Of a stretch of 64,000 nt of DNA, positions 8,793-16,768 are shown one piece after another. Position 1 is the first letter of the stretch, and the number at the start of each line of letters is the position of its first letter. The stretch is from Methylotuvimicrobium alcaliphilum 20Z (GTDB lineage Bacteria; Pseudomonadota; Gammaproteobacteria; Methylococcales; Methylomonadaceae), in NCBI RefSeq assembly GCF_000968535.2, contig NC_016112.1, forward strand, positions 1,240,001 through 1,304,000, read 5' to 3'. Below the pieces are notes generated by a model. That model worked only from the letters and a program-made list of their open reading frames with translations, was not told the origin of the DNA and did not search any database. Position numbers and translations under genes: made by a program.

Positions 8793-9109
8793 AAGGCTAT
8801 GTTCGCGTTAGCAGTTGAAACGGTTTTCCTTCCTACTAAATAAACCATTTAGGAACTATTCAATGATTGCTTTCCAATACACTGAGCGTGGAAGAGGGTA
8901 CGATTACTCGCTTGACAGGACGCCGTGAATACGTCCGTGTAGGCTTGACGGCGGCTTTCCCTACCGCCGACACCTGTCAATCGAGCAACCGTACCCTCCT
9001 TTCAACCATTAGCGTCATATTGAAAAAAGGAAAGTTATTCAGAGTTGTATCCTTGAGTTTCATGTTGGCTTTAAGTTCAAAAGTATCAACTATTAACGCG
9101 AACATAGCC
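8793..9109. repeat. Family C element with nested family B
   Basis: Bounded by inverted repeats: AAGGCTATGTTCGCGTTAGC at the left, and the complementary TATTAACGCGAACATAGCC ending at 9109. A complete family B element lies inside. The same terminal repeats bound the element at 27613-27841. The right end abuts the stop codon of the EAL gene. Confidence 0.65.
8894..8998. repeat. Family B palindromic element, copy 1
   Basis: A 105-base element with long imperfect inverted ends: GAGGGTACGATTACTCGCTT and its near complement ending in GTACCCTC. The loop carries the GTGAATACGTCCGTGTAGGC core shared with family A. The second copy (20946-21050) has the same length. Confidence 0.75.
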
Positions 9110-9113
9110 ATCT

Positions 9114-10286
9114 TTAATCCCAATCTGCGGTAATGTCGACCAATAAGATGCGGTCGTTATCTAACCGGATTGCCAAAGTTTTACACAGTTGATCGGTGTT
9201 AAAGTCCTTGTATCTCGATGAGGCGACTGGGCGAGAGCTGGTCTCCGCTTGTTCTAATGCCAGTAGTTGATAAAAATAAGGCCGCCACGACCAATTAAAG
9301 CCGATTTGCTTAGGGTCTTCGAACCATTTTCCGAGTTTGAAATTAAAGTTTGATGAAATTTGCGTGCCTTGATTGTCGCATAGATAGAATCGGAGGATGC
9401 CGCTTTTTTCGAAAGGTTGTTCCGCGAGCTCATTTAAGTTGAAGTCATGTTGTAGTGCGTCTTGCAATTGCGCTATCAAGTTTTTTATTAAGTTAATCCG
9501 AGAGATTTTTTTACGTTCGCTCTCAACTGTTTTTTGTAGAAATTTTTTTCGTAGCGAGGCGATGTGGCGACTGTATTTTTCCGTAGGCGCGAAGTCCGGC
9601 GTAGCCTCTGAAAATAGAAAGCCCTGCATGAATTGAGCGCCGCAACGCAGACCGAAAAAAAATTCGTCGTCGGTTTCGATGCCTTCGCAAACAATTTTGC
9701 AGCCGTTGAGCTTGCCGAGCCTGGATAGCAAATGAACGACATCGCTGGCGATACCGCCTTTTACGGCCATTTTGAATAAGCGCATGTCCAATTTGATAAA
9801 GTCCGGTTTAATGGCCATGACTCTTTCGAGTTGTGAAAAACCGGTACCGAAGTCGTCAATGGCCACTTTTAAGCCGTTTTTGCGGTAAATTTTCACAGTT
9901 TCGGCGAGTTTATGTAGATCGCCTTGGGCTTCGGTAATCTCGATGATAATACGCTGTTGATTGATTCCTAATTCATCGATCATGCGGAGTGTGGGGATGG
10001 CGTGGAAGTTATCGAGTAAATCCAGCCATGCCGCTGAAATATTGATGGCAAGATAACTGTTACCGGGTAAAAGAGTGAACTTCTCGAGTGCAAGGCGTCT
10101 GACGATGCGGTCGTATTCGATGCGTTCCGTGTTGGCGATTTCAGGATCGGAAAAAAGCCCTCCGGCGGACACAATTCGGCGGTTTTCGTCGCGGCGTCTG
10201 GCCAAGGCTTCGTAGCCGACTATGTTGCCGCTGGCAGCACCGAGAATGGGTTGAAAATAAGGAAATAAAGATTGATTGTAGTCCAT
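9114..10286 (-). CDS. EAL-domain c-di-GMP phosphodiesterase with C-terminal sensor-like domain
   Basis: A 390-residue protein from ATG 10286. The frame is open further to a TTG at 10340, but that extension is proline/leucine-rich and has no ribosome site. The EAL domain leads: YEALARRR (E26), NISAAWL, IEITEAQGD, DDFGTGFS, FIKLD and CEGIET are all present, so it is likely an active phosphodiesterase degrading c-di-GMP. A helical linker follows near 255-300. The C-terminal domain (ILRFYLCDNQGTQIS to the end) resembles the EAL-associated, PAS/Cache-like domain of YkuI, a putative ligand sensor. There is no transmembrane segment, so it is cytoplasmic. It is transcribed alone. Its 3' end abuts repeat family C. 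Confidence 0.9.
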   Translation of the reverse strand: MDYNQSLFPYFQPILGAASGNIVGYEALARRRDENRRIVSAGGLFSDPEIANTERIEYDRIVRRLALEKFTLLPGNSYLAINISAAWLDLLDNFHAIPTLRMIDELGINQQRIIIEITEAQGDLHKLAETVKIYRKNGLKVAIDDFGTGFSQLERVMAIKPDFIKLDMRLFKMAVKGGIASDVVHLLSRLGKLNGCKIVCEGIETDDEFFFGLRCGAQFMQGFLFSEATPDFAPTEKYSRHIASLRKKFLQKTVESERKKISRINLIKNLIAQLQDALQHDFNLNELAEQPFEKSGILRFYLCDNQGTQISSNFNFKLGKWFEDPKQIGFNWSWRPYFYQLLALEQAETSSRPVASSRYKDFNTDQLCKTLAIRLDNDRILLVDITADWD

Positions 10287-10555
10287 GTCCGAATATATAA
10301 GGTTTGCAGGGAGGGGGGGTAGCAAAGCCAATATGAACAAGCAATAGTTATGCCTATCTTGCTAGTGTGGGCGGTTTTTTATGTTTTCTGGTAAAGATGT
10401 GCGGAAATGGATTGCTTTGTTGCCGAAATGGTGCGGTCAATAGTGTTGATGGGCAAAAGTAGTGCGGCGAGAGTTGCTGCAATGAGCGGGGTTTATTAGA
10501 GTAAGTGAGTGTGTTGCGGGCGGGCGTGATGTCGCGGTATGTTTATTTCAGGTAT

Positions 10556-10593
10556 AAAAAAACCCCCCGCCTTGTGGGCGGAGGGCTTTTTTT
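10556..10593. terminator. Bidirectional rho-independent terminator
   Basis: A strong GC hairpin (CCCCCCGCC / CTTGT / GGGCGGAGGG) is flanked by an A run on the left and a T run on the right, so it can work on both strands. On the minus strand it ends the small membrane protein gene 10599-10793. Confidence 0.9.
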
Positions 10594-10598
10594 ACGTT

Positions 10599-10793
10599 TT
10601 ATTCTACGAAAACGTTTTTAGCCGATTTTCTTCTTTGTTCTGCGGCTTGAACTTGAGCTTCGCTTTGACCGACAGCTTTGCTTTCAAGATGCTCGGTTTC
10701 TCTGCCTTTCAGCAAGAATACGCCGATTACTGTGCCAAGAATAAGTGCGCCTATCCACAGCCAAAAAGTATCTTTTTCTTGTGCTTCTGCCAT
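10599..10793 (-). CDS. Small single-pass membrane protein
   Basis: A 64-residue protein of unknown family. It has a short acidic N-terminus (MAEAQEKD), one transmembrane segment at about 10-29 (FWLWIGALILGTVIGVFLL), and a charged, Gln/Glu/Lys-rich cytoplasmic tail. A plausible ribosome site AAGAGGA lies just upstream of ATG 10793, and a strong terminator follows the stop, both supporting a real gene. I do not recognise the product. Confidence 0.75.
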   Translation of the reverse strand: MAEAQEKDTFWLWIGALILGTVIGVFLLKGRETEHLESKAVGQSEAQVQAAEQRRKSAKNVFVE

Positions 10794-11001
10794 TTTATTA
10801 TCCTCTTGTTATTTTAGTAGTGTTATTAATCCCCTTCTCCTCAAAGGGGGACTCTATAAAAGTCAGTTATAGAGCTTGTTCGCCGAAATTGAATTTCCAC
10901 GACGGGATAATTTTTAACATGATCGAAGAAACATGTCAAAAACTATTATTAAAAACTTTTATTTTGTTAAGGGAATCAAAAGCTAGAGATTTAAAGTGCC
11001 G

Positions 11002-11204
11002 GTATACTTCGCGCGGTCATGTTTGCGGATTTTATGGTAATGCTATTTTGTTCGGTAGCAAGGCGCGAAAACAGGCGTTAAGCTATGAAACTGTTTTCGC
11101 AAAGCTTGCGCTCCCGCCCCTTACCTACATCCATGTAGGTAACGCACAGCTACCGTACAAAAGAGCGCGTTAGCTTACCGAAAATGTGGCCGCGCGAAGT
11201 ATAC
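11002..11204. repeat. Family D palindromic-ended element
   Basis: About 203 bases bounded by a perfect outer inverted repeat GTATACTTCGCGCGG and its complement, continuing imperfectly inward. The interior holds a smaller inverted pair around CCTACATCCATGTAGG. The right end is directly joined to family A copy 3. No second copy was seen in this window. Confidence 0.65.
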
Positions 11205-11364
11205 ACCCATCGCACTTCAAATTTCGGCATTGACGCATGGAGGCGCCGGGGTGTTCGGCAAAGGCTGTGACAGCAGGGATGCTGTCACAGAGCCTACATG
11301 GAAGTATTCACGGCGTCCTTTGACGGCCCCCCCGGCGCCGAAAATTGACCAGCAAAGGGTATAT
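11201..11364 (+). repeat. Family A MITE-like repeat, copy 3 (inside gdt1 3' end)
   Basis: A full-length copy flanked by TA on both sides. Its right-hand 70 bases are translated in reverse as the last 23 residues of the UPF0016 protein and supply its stop codon. The internal hairpin here reads CTGTGACAGCAGGGATGCTG. Confidence 0.85.
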
Positions 11365-12022
11365 ATGCGGTATAGGCTTTATGCGCGGCGACGATTGAAA
11401 GCGTAATAAAAATAATGCCGCTGAGTCTATGGAGCGTCGATAACGGAATTTTTTTCATTAGTGTTCGGCCGGCCAAAACCCCGAGAATCGAAGTCATGGC
11501 CAGCGCTACAGTTGAGCCTAGCCAGACTGCGGCGGGAAGGGTGGTGCTGCTTAATCCCGCAACCGCCAATTGTGTTTTATCGCCAAATTCCGCAACCGCA
11601 ATTAAAAAAAAGGTCGTAAAGAAAATCCCGTGTCCACTTTTTTCTTTGATCACTTCATCGGTATCTTCTTCCTCGTTAACTCTCAGCGCATGCGCTCCGA
11701 ATAGAGCAAATAAAATGGCCACGGATGCGGCCACGAGGTATTCAGGCAGCCATTTTGCGATGGCAGCGCCGAAAATGACTGCCAAAGTATTTAACAGCGC
11801 AAACGCGGCAATTGCGCCTAAAATAATTGGCAAAGCGCGATGCCGGGAAGCCAAGGTCATGCAGACTAACTGGCTTTTATCGCCGATTTCGGCGGCTGCA
11901 ATCAGTACGAAAGAGGTCAATGATGCGGTGGAAAACTCGACAATATTATCGGAAAAAAGCAGGCTTAAAATTTGTTGCCACTGCAGATGAATAGAGGCCA
12001 TGAGTTGATGAATAAAGTCCAT
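11294..12022 (-). CDS. GDT1/TMEM165 (UPF0016) family cation exporter, C-terminus replaced by a repeat
   Basis: A 242-residue inner-membrane protein with about six transmembrane segments in two homologous halves. Each half carries the family motif E-x-G-D-K-(S/T): AAEIGDKSQL and VAEFGDKTQL. Bacterial members export Mn2+ (MneA/MntX-type), and plant and yeast members move Mn2+/Ca2+. The native protein appears to end near residue 219 (AHKAYTA). From Y220 the frame enters repeat family A at its TA junction, and the last 23 residues plus the stop come from the repeat. The core is intact, so the protein is probably functional. The ZIP transporter gene lies upstream on the same strand. Confidence 0.9.
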   Translation of the reverse strand: MDFIHQLMASIHLQWQQILSLLFSDNIVEFSTASLTSFVLIAAAEIGDKSQLVCMTLASRHRALPIILGAIAAFALLNTLAVIFGAAIAKWLPEYLVAASVAILFALFGAHALRVNEEEDTDEVIKEKSGHGIFFTTFFLIAVAEFGDKTQLAVAGLSSTTLPAAVWLGSTVALAMTSILGVLAGRTLMKKIPLSTLHRLSGIIFITLSIVAAHKAYTAYIPFAGQFSAPGGPSKDAVNTSM

Positions 12023-12075
12023 GGATTTATGAAATTAACAGCAATTCTCAGTTTGAGCAGTTTCGCCGATTTTAG

Positions 12076-12270
12076 GGTGTGGGGTATGCCTGTCGAGGAA
12101 CGCCGTAAACCCATCCATGGGGCTTGGCGGCAGCTAAGCGCCAAGGATGGCGTGAATGCAGATTTTGCATTACGCCAAGGATGGCGTGTAGTAGGGCAAT
12201 GCAGGAGCAATTGCCGAGGAGCAAAAATCTGCCCCTGCTGCCGACATCCTCGCCAAGCATACCCCACACC
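12076..12270. repeat. Family I palindromic element, copy 1
   Basis: Bounded by GGTGTGGGGTATGCCTGTCG and the near-complement ending GCATACCCCACACC. The interior is built of GCCAAGGATGGCGTG-type short repeats. It fills the gap between the ZIP and GDT1 genes. A shorter relative lies at 48070-48123 and a left-end fragment near 39090. Confidence 0.7.
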
Positions 12271-12341
12271 CTTTTTGATCTCCAAATTGGGAATTGCTGT
12301 GAAATTAATGGTTTTTAATGTGGGTAGCAGTGAATAGTGTA

Positions 12342-13289
12342 TTAGCCGAGTAAGTTGTCCAAAATCATCATGATGATGAAACCGATCATCAAGGCAAATG
12401 TGGCGTGCCTGGATCTGCCTTCGGAATGGGTTTCGGGAATGATTTCCTCACTGATGACGAATAACATTGCACCGGCGGCGAAGCCCATCGCAATCGGTAA
12501 AACCGGCGTGAAAATCGTAACCATCGTAATGCCTAATAATCCGCCGACCGGTTCTACCAAGCCGGTTAAAGTTGCGATGCCAACCGCTTTCCATTTATTG
12601 TAGCCCAGACCGACCAACGGTAATGCGACGGCAAGACCTTCCGGAATGTTTTGCAGAGCAATCGCTGTTGCCAGGATGATGCCGTTTTTCATATCCCCCG
12701 AGCCGAAACTCACGCCGACGGACATACCTTCCGGAAAATTATGTATCGTAATCGCAATGATAAACAGCCAGATTTTATTCAAGGAGTTTAGGTGTTGATC
12801 GGCAATGGTATCGAAATGAATATGAGGCAGTTTACGGTCGGCAAAATGAAGAAATAATGCACCGATCATCATGCCCAAAGAGGCCACCCAAAGCCCGTTG
12901 CCGGGCCAAATTTGGTTGCCGTAGTCGATGCTCGGCACCAGCAGAGAAAAGGCGGTAGCGGCAAGCATTACACCGGCAGCCGCGCCTAATAGGCTATTAA
13001 ATAGATTTTTCGATATTTCGGTAAAGAATAGGGCTGGCAGGGCGCCGACTCCTGTTGCGAGGCCGGCCAGAATGCTTGCCAAGAAGCCGATCACTACGAT
13101 TTCGCCGAAAATCACATAGAGGCTTCCGAAAACGATAACTTGCGAAGCGGCAAAGAGTCCGGTCCACGTCAGCCAGCGTTGGGCGGGAGGTAATGCCATG
13201 ATTTTTTGATAGCGGTCGCTCGAAGTGATGGCCTCCCATTGGTGCGAAAAATAATCTTGAATGGTCGTTGAAAATGCGGATTGTGTCAT
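12342..13289 (-). CDS. ZIP family metal transporter
   Basis: A 315-residue inner-membrane protein. About 45 N-terminal residues form a cytoplasmic helix, then eight predicted membrane segments follow. The two metal-binding helices of ZIP proteins are clear: HNFPEGMSVGVSFGSGD near residue 190 and QNIPEGLAVALPL near 220. They supply the His/Asn/Glu ligands of the binuclear site. ZIP proteins import Zn2+, Fe2+ or Mn2+. The metal used here is unknown. Adjacency to a GDT1-type exporter on the same strand suggests divalent-metal homeostasis, although a repeat element separates the two genes. The ATG at 13289 is the only sensible start. Confidence 0.92.
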   Translation of the reverse strand: MTQSAFSTTIQDYFSHQWEAITSSDRYQKIMALPPAQRWLTWTGLFAASQVIVFGSLYVIFGEIVVIGFLASILAGLATGVGALPALFFTEISKNLFNSLLGAAAGVMLAATAFSLLVPSIDYGNQIWPGNGLWVASLGMMIGALFLHFADRKLPHIHFDTIADQHLNSLNKIWLFIIAITIHNFPEGMSVGVSFGSGDMKNGIILATAIALQNIPEGLAVALPLVGLGYNKWKAVGIATLTGLVEPVGGLLGITMVTIFTPVLPIAMGFAAGAMLFVISEEIIPETHSEGRSRHATFALMIGFIIMMILDNLLG

Positions 13290-13345
13290 GAGTGCGGTCC
13301 GAGTGAGTATTCCTGAAAATAACGTAAGAATAGTAGCGTTATTTT

Positions 13346-13590
13346 ATACCTTTAGCACTTCAAATTTCGGCAGTGCCAGAGGAGGCGCCTGGGTGTCCGG
13401 TCGATTTTCGCTCCTGCAAAATCGACATTCACGCCATCCATGGCGCTCATAAAGGCTTTGCCAGCATGGAGCTGGCATAGAGCCTACGCGGACGTTTTCA
13501 CCCGGCACCTAAATTTCATAGCTCATTGGCTATGATTAATTGTCATAGATAATTTAGGTGCTGGCGTCCTGTCAAGCGAGTCACCAAACC
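13346..13590 (+). repeat. Composite repeat: family A left half, family E, family B right end
   Basis: The left end is a normal family A terminus (TATACC, then GCACTTCAAATTTCGGC). After the core GGACGTTTTCAC a family E palindrome (13501-13564) interrupts. The sequence then resumes as GGCGTCCTGTCAAGCGAGTC, which is a family B arm rather than family A. This mosaic fills the region upstream of the GTPase operon. Confidence 0.7.
13501..13564. repeat. Family E palindrome, copy 1
   Basis: About 64 bases with ends GCACCTAAATT and AATTTAGGTGC around a TAGCTCATTGGCTATGATTA loop region. It is nested at the core of a family A/B mosaic. Other copies are at 33439-33502 and 39137-39200. Confidence 0.75.
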
Positions 13591-13725
13591 GCCACAAAGC
13601 CTACTACTTGTATAAGTCATTTTTCGCGACTGAATCGAACGGAATCCATTTTAGCTTTCGTGAAAAGTCTTGGCGCGCTTGAAAAAATTCACTAATCTAG
13701 GTAGACCGCCACTGATGACGAGATT

Positions 13726-14946
13726 GTGATGCCTGGATTGTCTAATCCTTTTGCCAATTGGAAAAACTGGATCGAGCAAATCTTCGATCCGCAGATTCCC
13801 GATGCCTTGCTGCAAGAAAAGCTTCAAGAGATTCGGCAGCGTTTGCCGCCGCCGGTGATTTGGTTGCTAGGTAAGACGCAAAGCGGCAAAAGCTCGATAA
13901 TTCGAGTGCTAACCGGCTCGACTTCCGCCGAAATCGGTAACGGCTTTCGGCCTTGTACGCGCACGGCCATGTTGTATGATTTTCCCAATCCGGAAACCGC
14001 GTTTGTTCGATTTCTCGACACGCGCGGCTTGTCGGAGGTCGGTTACGATCCTAGCGAGGATATGCATTGGTGCGCAAGTCAGGCTCATTTACTGATTGTC
14101 GTGGTCAAGGCAATGGATCACCAACAGCAAAGCGTTGCCAGCGCGGTCAAACAAATTCATCTGGCGCATCCTCGCTGGCCAATTATTGTGGCGCAAACTT
14201 CGCTGCATGAAGGTTATCCGAATTCCGAGATGCCGCATATTCACCCTTACCCGTTTAGCGACGGCAAAATTGCCGGATCGATACCGCCCGATTTGCGCAC
14301 TTCGTTATTAAAGCAACGCGACACGTTTGCCGGTATCGATGCTGTGTTCGTTCCGATAGATTTTACCTTGCCGGAAGACGGTTTCGAGCCTGTCGATTAC
14401 GGTGCCGAAGCTTTATGGCAAGCGTTAGAAGAAGCATTACCGCTCGGTTTGCGCGACATGCTCGAACAGCATCAACAAATCGGCATGATCAGCGATGTAT
14501 ACAGGCGTGCGGCGCACCTGCATATTATCAGTTACTCGTTATCGGCCGGTATCGCGGCCGCCATTCCGGTGCCGGCCGCAAGTATTGCGACCGTGATCGC
14601 GATTCAGGCGAAATTGTTTCATAGTATCGCCAATGTTTATGGGCTGGAGCTGAGTAAACAAAGTCTCAGTGAAATCGGTAGTGCGATCGGTATAGGCGTC
14701 ATGGCCGGCATGGGCGGACGCGAGCTTTTGAAATTGATTCCGGTTTATGGGCAAACCGTCGCGCTTGGCGTTTCGGGGCTTTATACCGCAGCGGTGACCT
14801 ATGCTCTCGGTCAGACGTTGTGTTTTTATTTCGCGCAAACCAAACGGGGCAAAGCGCTGACCCCGGAATCCTTACGCGAAGTATTCAAGACCGAATTCGC
14901 GCGCGGCCGTGAAATGTTGCGCGAAACAATGAAACGGGAAGGTTGA
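13726..14946 (+). CDS. GTPase with C-terminal DUF697-like membrane region
   Basis: A 406-residue P-loop GTPase. G1 is GKTQSGKSS (about residue 50), G3 is DTRGL, and G4 is not the usual NKxD (VAQTSLHEG occupies that place). The C-terminal third has two glycine/alanine-rich hydrophobic stretches (SLSAGIAAAIPVPAASIATV and IGIGVMAGMGGRELL) typical of DUF697/YcjF-like GTPases. The start is GTG 13726 or the adjacent ATG 13729. It overlaps the second GTPase gene by four bases or by a few codons, depending on that start. A paired role in membrane or envelope stress is plausible by analogy with YcjX/YcjF, but not shown. Confidence 0.85.
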   Translation: MMPGLSNPFANWKNWIEQIFDPQIPDALLQEKLQEIRQRLPPPVIWLLGKTQSGKSSIIRVLTGSTSAEIGNGFRPCTRTAMLYDFPNPETAFVRFLDTRGLSEVGYDPSEDMHWCASQAHLLIVVVKAMDHQQQSVASAVKQIHLAHPRWPIIVAQTSLHEGYPNSEMPHIHPYPFSDGKIAGSIPPDLRTSLLKQRDTFAGIDAVFVPIDFTLPEDGFEPVDYGAEALWQALEEALPLGLRDMLEQHQQIGMISDVYRRAAHLHIISYSLSAGIAAAIPVPAASIATVIAIQAKLFHSIANVYGLELSKQSLSEIGSAIGIGVMAGMGGRELLKLIPVYGQTVALGVSGLYTAAVTYALGQTLCFYFAQTKRGKALTPESLREVFKTEFARGREMLRETMKREG

Positions 14947-14948
14947 TT

Positions 14949-16454
14949 ATGCGTAAAGCGTTGCTGTCAATATCGGCTTTTCTGCTGGTTCTGCCATGGT
15001 TGGCGCTCGTTGCCGCGGGTATTTATTGGCTTTGGCAAAGCGTTTATTTGACTGAAGCGGTTGCCGGGTTTTGTGTTGTGTATGCGTTGGCGTGGCTGAT
15101 GATTCGAGGTTTGCGCAAACGTCAGGGTCTATTGGCATTGCCGGTCGTAAAACCCGATGATGCTTGGCCGCCAGCCGCGACCGAGATTTGGGCCAAGCTC
15201 GATAAAATGGCCGAGCAAATCGACCCGAAAGAGTATCCGTTGACCGACAGTTTGCGCATACTGGAACTGGCCAAACGCGTCACGGTCGAGGTGGCGCGTC
15301 ATTATTCGCCGAAACACGAAGGGGCCGAACTCGATGTGCCATTGCGAAACATTCTCTACATTGCCGAGCAGGTGTGCCGGGACATGCGGCAAATGCTCGA
15401 CGAAAAAGTACCGTTCAGTCATTTATTGACGGTCGGTAACGGTATGGAACTTTGGCGCTGGAAGGATCGTTTGGCAAGCGGACACATAGCCTATCGCGTA
15501 GGTAAATTGTTATTGAGTCCGATTGCTTCGATTCCGCGCGAATTGGGTCAATTTTTTGCCGGTAAGGCTTCGGCATACCCGAAAGGCATGATCGAGCGCT
15601 GGTTGCTGCAAACATTGATTAAAAAAATCGGTTATTACGCGATCGCGATGTATAGCGGGCAAGCGATTCCGCCGCAGATAGATTTTGCCGAATCGGAACC
15701 CACGCTTGAGTCGATGGAAATGACGAAACGGCCGCTACGAATTTTGGTTGCCGGCCAGCTCAAAACCGGCAAATCCAGTTTAATCAACGCCTTATTCGGA
15801 GAGTTACGGGCTCCGACCGATGTTTTGCCGTTGACCGGCGCGTTGGCTGTTTACCGCTTGCAGCATGAAGGGACCGGCGATGTCATCATCGTCGACAGCC
15901 CGGGCTATGGGGACCAAGAGCGCTGGTTCGAGGAAAATCCCGAGCAGGCATTCGGCGAATTCGATTTGATTGTATTGGTATGTTCGGCAACTCAGGCAGG
16001 GCACGGAGCCGACGCCGAGTTTTTGAGTGCGATGCGAACTTGGTTCGACGAACGCCTAGAGCGAAGGCAGCCGCCAATATTGTTGATCGTTTCGCACATC
16101 GATCAGCTGCGTCCGCTGCGCGAGTGGCAACCGCCTTATGACGTAAGTCATCCGCAAAATGCCAAGGAGCAATCGATTCGCGAGGCATTGGGATATATTA
16201 GCGAGACATTAACGATTCCACTCGAGGATTGTCTTCCGGTTTGTTTAAAGGAGCGTTCCGTTTACAACATCGAAGCGGTTTGGACGGGCATTGCCGATAA
16301 GTTGCCGGAAAGCCTTCGGGCTCAGTATTTACGATGCCTGATAGCAGCTAAGGATAAGGAGAAATGGGGTATGTTGCGCAAGCAATTGGCTAATGCGGGA
16401 CGGATTGCGGTTGATCGCGTTAAGAAGATTAAAAAGGGGAAAGATGAAAGGTGA
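14949..16454 (+). CDS. Membrane-anchored GTPase, stop codon inside a tandem repeat
   Basis: About 501 residues from ATG 14949 (a TTG at 14943 is also in frame). Two N-terminal transmembrane segments (about 7-28 and 36-55) are followed by a helical region. A GTPase domain begins near residue 258: GQLKTGKSS (G1), DSPGYG (G3), SHID (G4). This resembles the dynamin/Era-like GTPases often encoded in pairs. It is co-transcribed with the preceding GTPase, and the pair may form a hetero-oligomer at the membrane. The last residues KKGKDER and the stop come from the start of the GGGGAAA heptamer array. The natural end may therefore have been altered by repeat expansion. Confidence 0.85.
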   Translation: MRKALLSISAFLLVLPWLALVAAGIYWLWQSVYLTEAVAGFCVVYALAWLMIRGLRKRQGLLALPVVKPDDAWPPAATEIWAKLDKMAEQIDPKEYPLTDSLRILELAKRVTVEVARHYSPKHEGAELDVPLRNILYIAEQVCRDMRQMLDEKVPFSHLLTVGNGMELWRWKDRLASGHIAYRVGKLLLSPIASIPRELGQFFAGKASAYPKGMIERWLLQTLIKKIGYYAIAMYSGQAIPPQIDFAESEPTLESMEMTKRPLRILVAGQLKTGKSSLINALFGELRAPTDVLPLTGALAVYRLQHEGTGDVIIVDSPGYGDQERWFEENPEQAFGEFDLIVLVCSATQAGHGADAEFLSAMRTWFDERLERRQPPILLIVSHIDQLRPLREWQPPYDVSHPQNAKEQSIREALGYISETLTIPLEDCLPVCLKERSVYNIEAVWTGIADKLPESLRAQYLRCLIAAKDKEKWGMLRKQLANAGRIAVDRVKKIKKGKDER

Positions 16455-16523
16455 AAGGGGAAAGGGGAAAGGGGAAAGGGGAAAGGGGAAAGGGGAAAGG
16501 GGAAAGGGGAAAGGGGAAAGGGG
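16436..16523 (+). repeat. Heptamer tandem array (GGGGAAA)n, locus 1
   Basis: About twelve tandem copies of a 7-base unit, beginning as GATGAAA/GGTGAAA variants and then perfect GGGGAAA. Four or more G4 runs spaced by AAA fit a canonical G-quadruplex motif on the plus strand. The array contains the stop codon of the second GTPase gene. Confidence 0.95.
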
Positions 16524-16527
16524 CAGC

Positions 16528-16611
16528 GTAGCCCGGATGGAGCGTAGCGCAATTCAGGAAGTTCGAGGGCATGCCATTCCCGTATTTTGCTTCGCTGCAT
16601 ACGGGCTGCGT
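16528..16611. repeat. REP-like palindrome (AGCCCGGATGGAGCGTAGCG type)
   Basis: AGCCCGGATGGAGCGTAGCG at the left is answered by TGCTTCGCTGCATACGGGCT at the right. The pattern is common to gammaproteobacterial REP sequences. One degenerate copy was seen here. Confidence 0.6.
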
Positions 16612-16645
16612 GATTTTATGGATAAACGAAAGTAACCTGTCGTAG

Positions 16646-16669
16646 GGTACGCTTCGCGTACCTTTTTTT
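16646..16669 (+). terminator. Rho-independent terminator after the GTPase pair
   Basis: Hairpin GGTACGC-TTC-GCGTACC followed by seven T residues. The stem belongs to a dispersed GTAGGGTACGC repeat also seen at about 27690 and 27758, so a repeat appears to have been recruited as a terminator. Confidence 0.85.
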
Positions 16670-16768
16670 GCTTGGTAACTTCGGAAGATTTGCAAAATGG
16701 TATGCGATGCGAACAATCGTCGAATTTCGGTATTGGCGTAGTACTTCATGTTTTCAGCTATTAACGCT

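Noticed and set aside
8601-9133. Two plus-strand open frames of 80 and 88 codons
   Set aside because: They translate dispersed repeats A, B and C and lack initiation signals.
10745-11173. 142-codon open frame on the plus strand
   Set aside because: It covers the small membrane protein promoter and repeat family D, has no ribosome site and has mixed composition; the repeat explains the openness.
11415-11990. 191-codon open frame antisense to the GDT1-type gene
   Set aside because: The minus-strand protein has clear family motifs, while this frame is Ala/Lys-rich with no start signal or recognisable domain.
16436-16523. Tandem heptamers as a CRISPR array
   Set aside because: Units are 7 bases with no spacers and no cas genes in the window.
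16393-16635. Open frame encoding a GERGKGK-type repeated peptide, and the antisense PFPLS repeat peptide
   Set aside because: Both arise from the GGGGAAA heptamer array, have no ribosome site and are not conserved-looking proteins.
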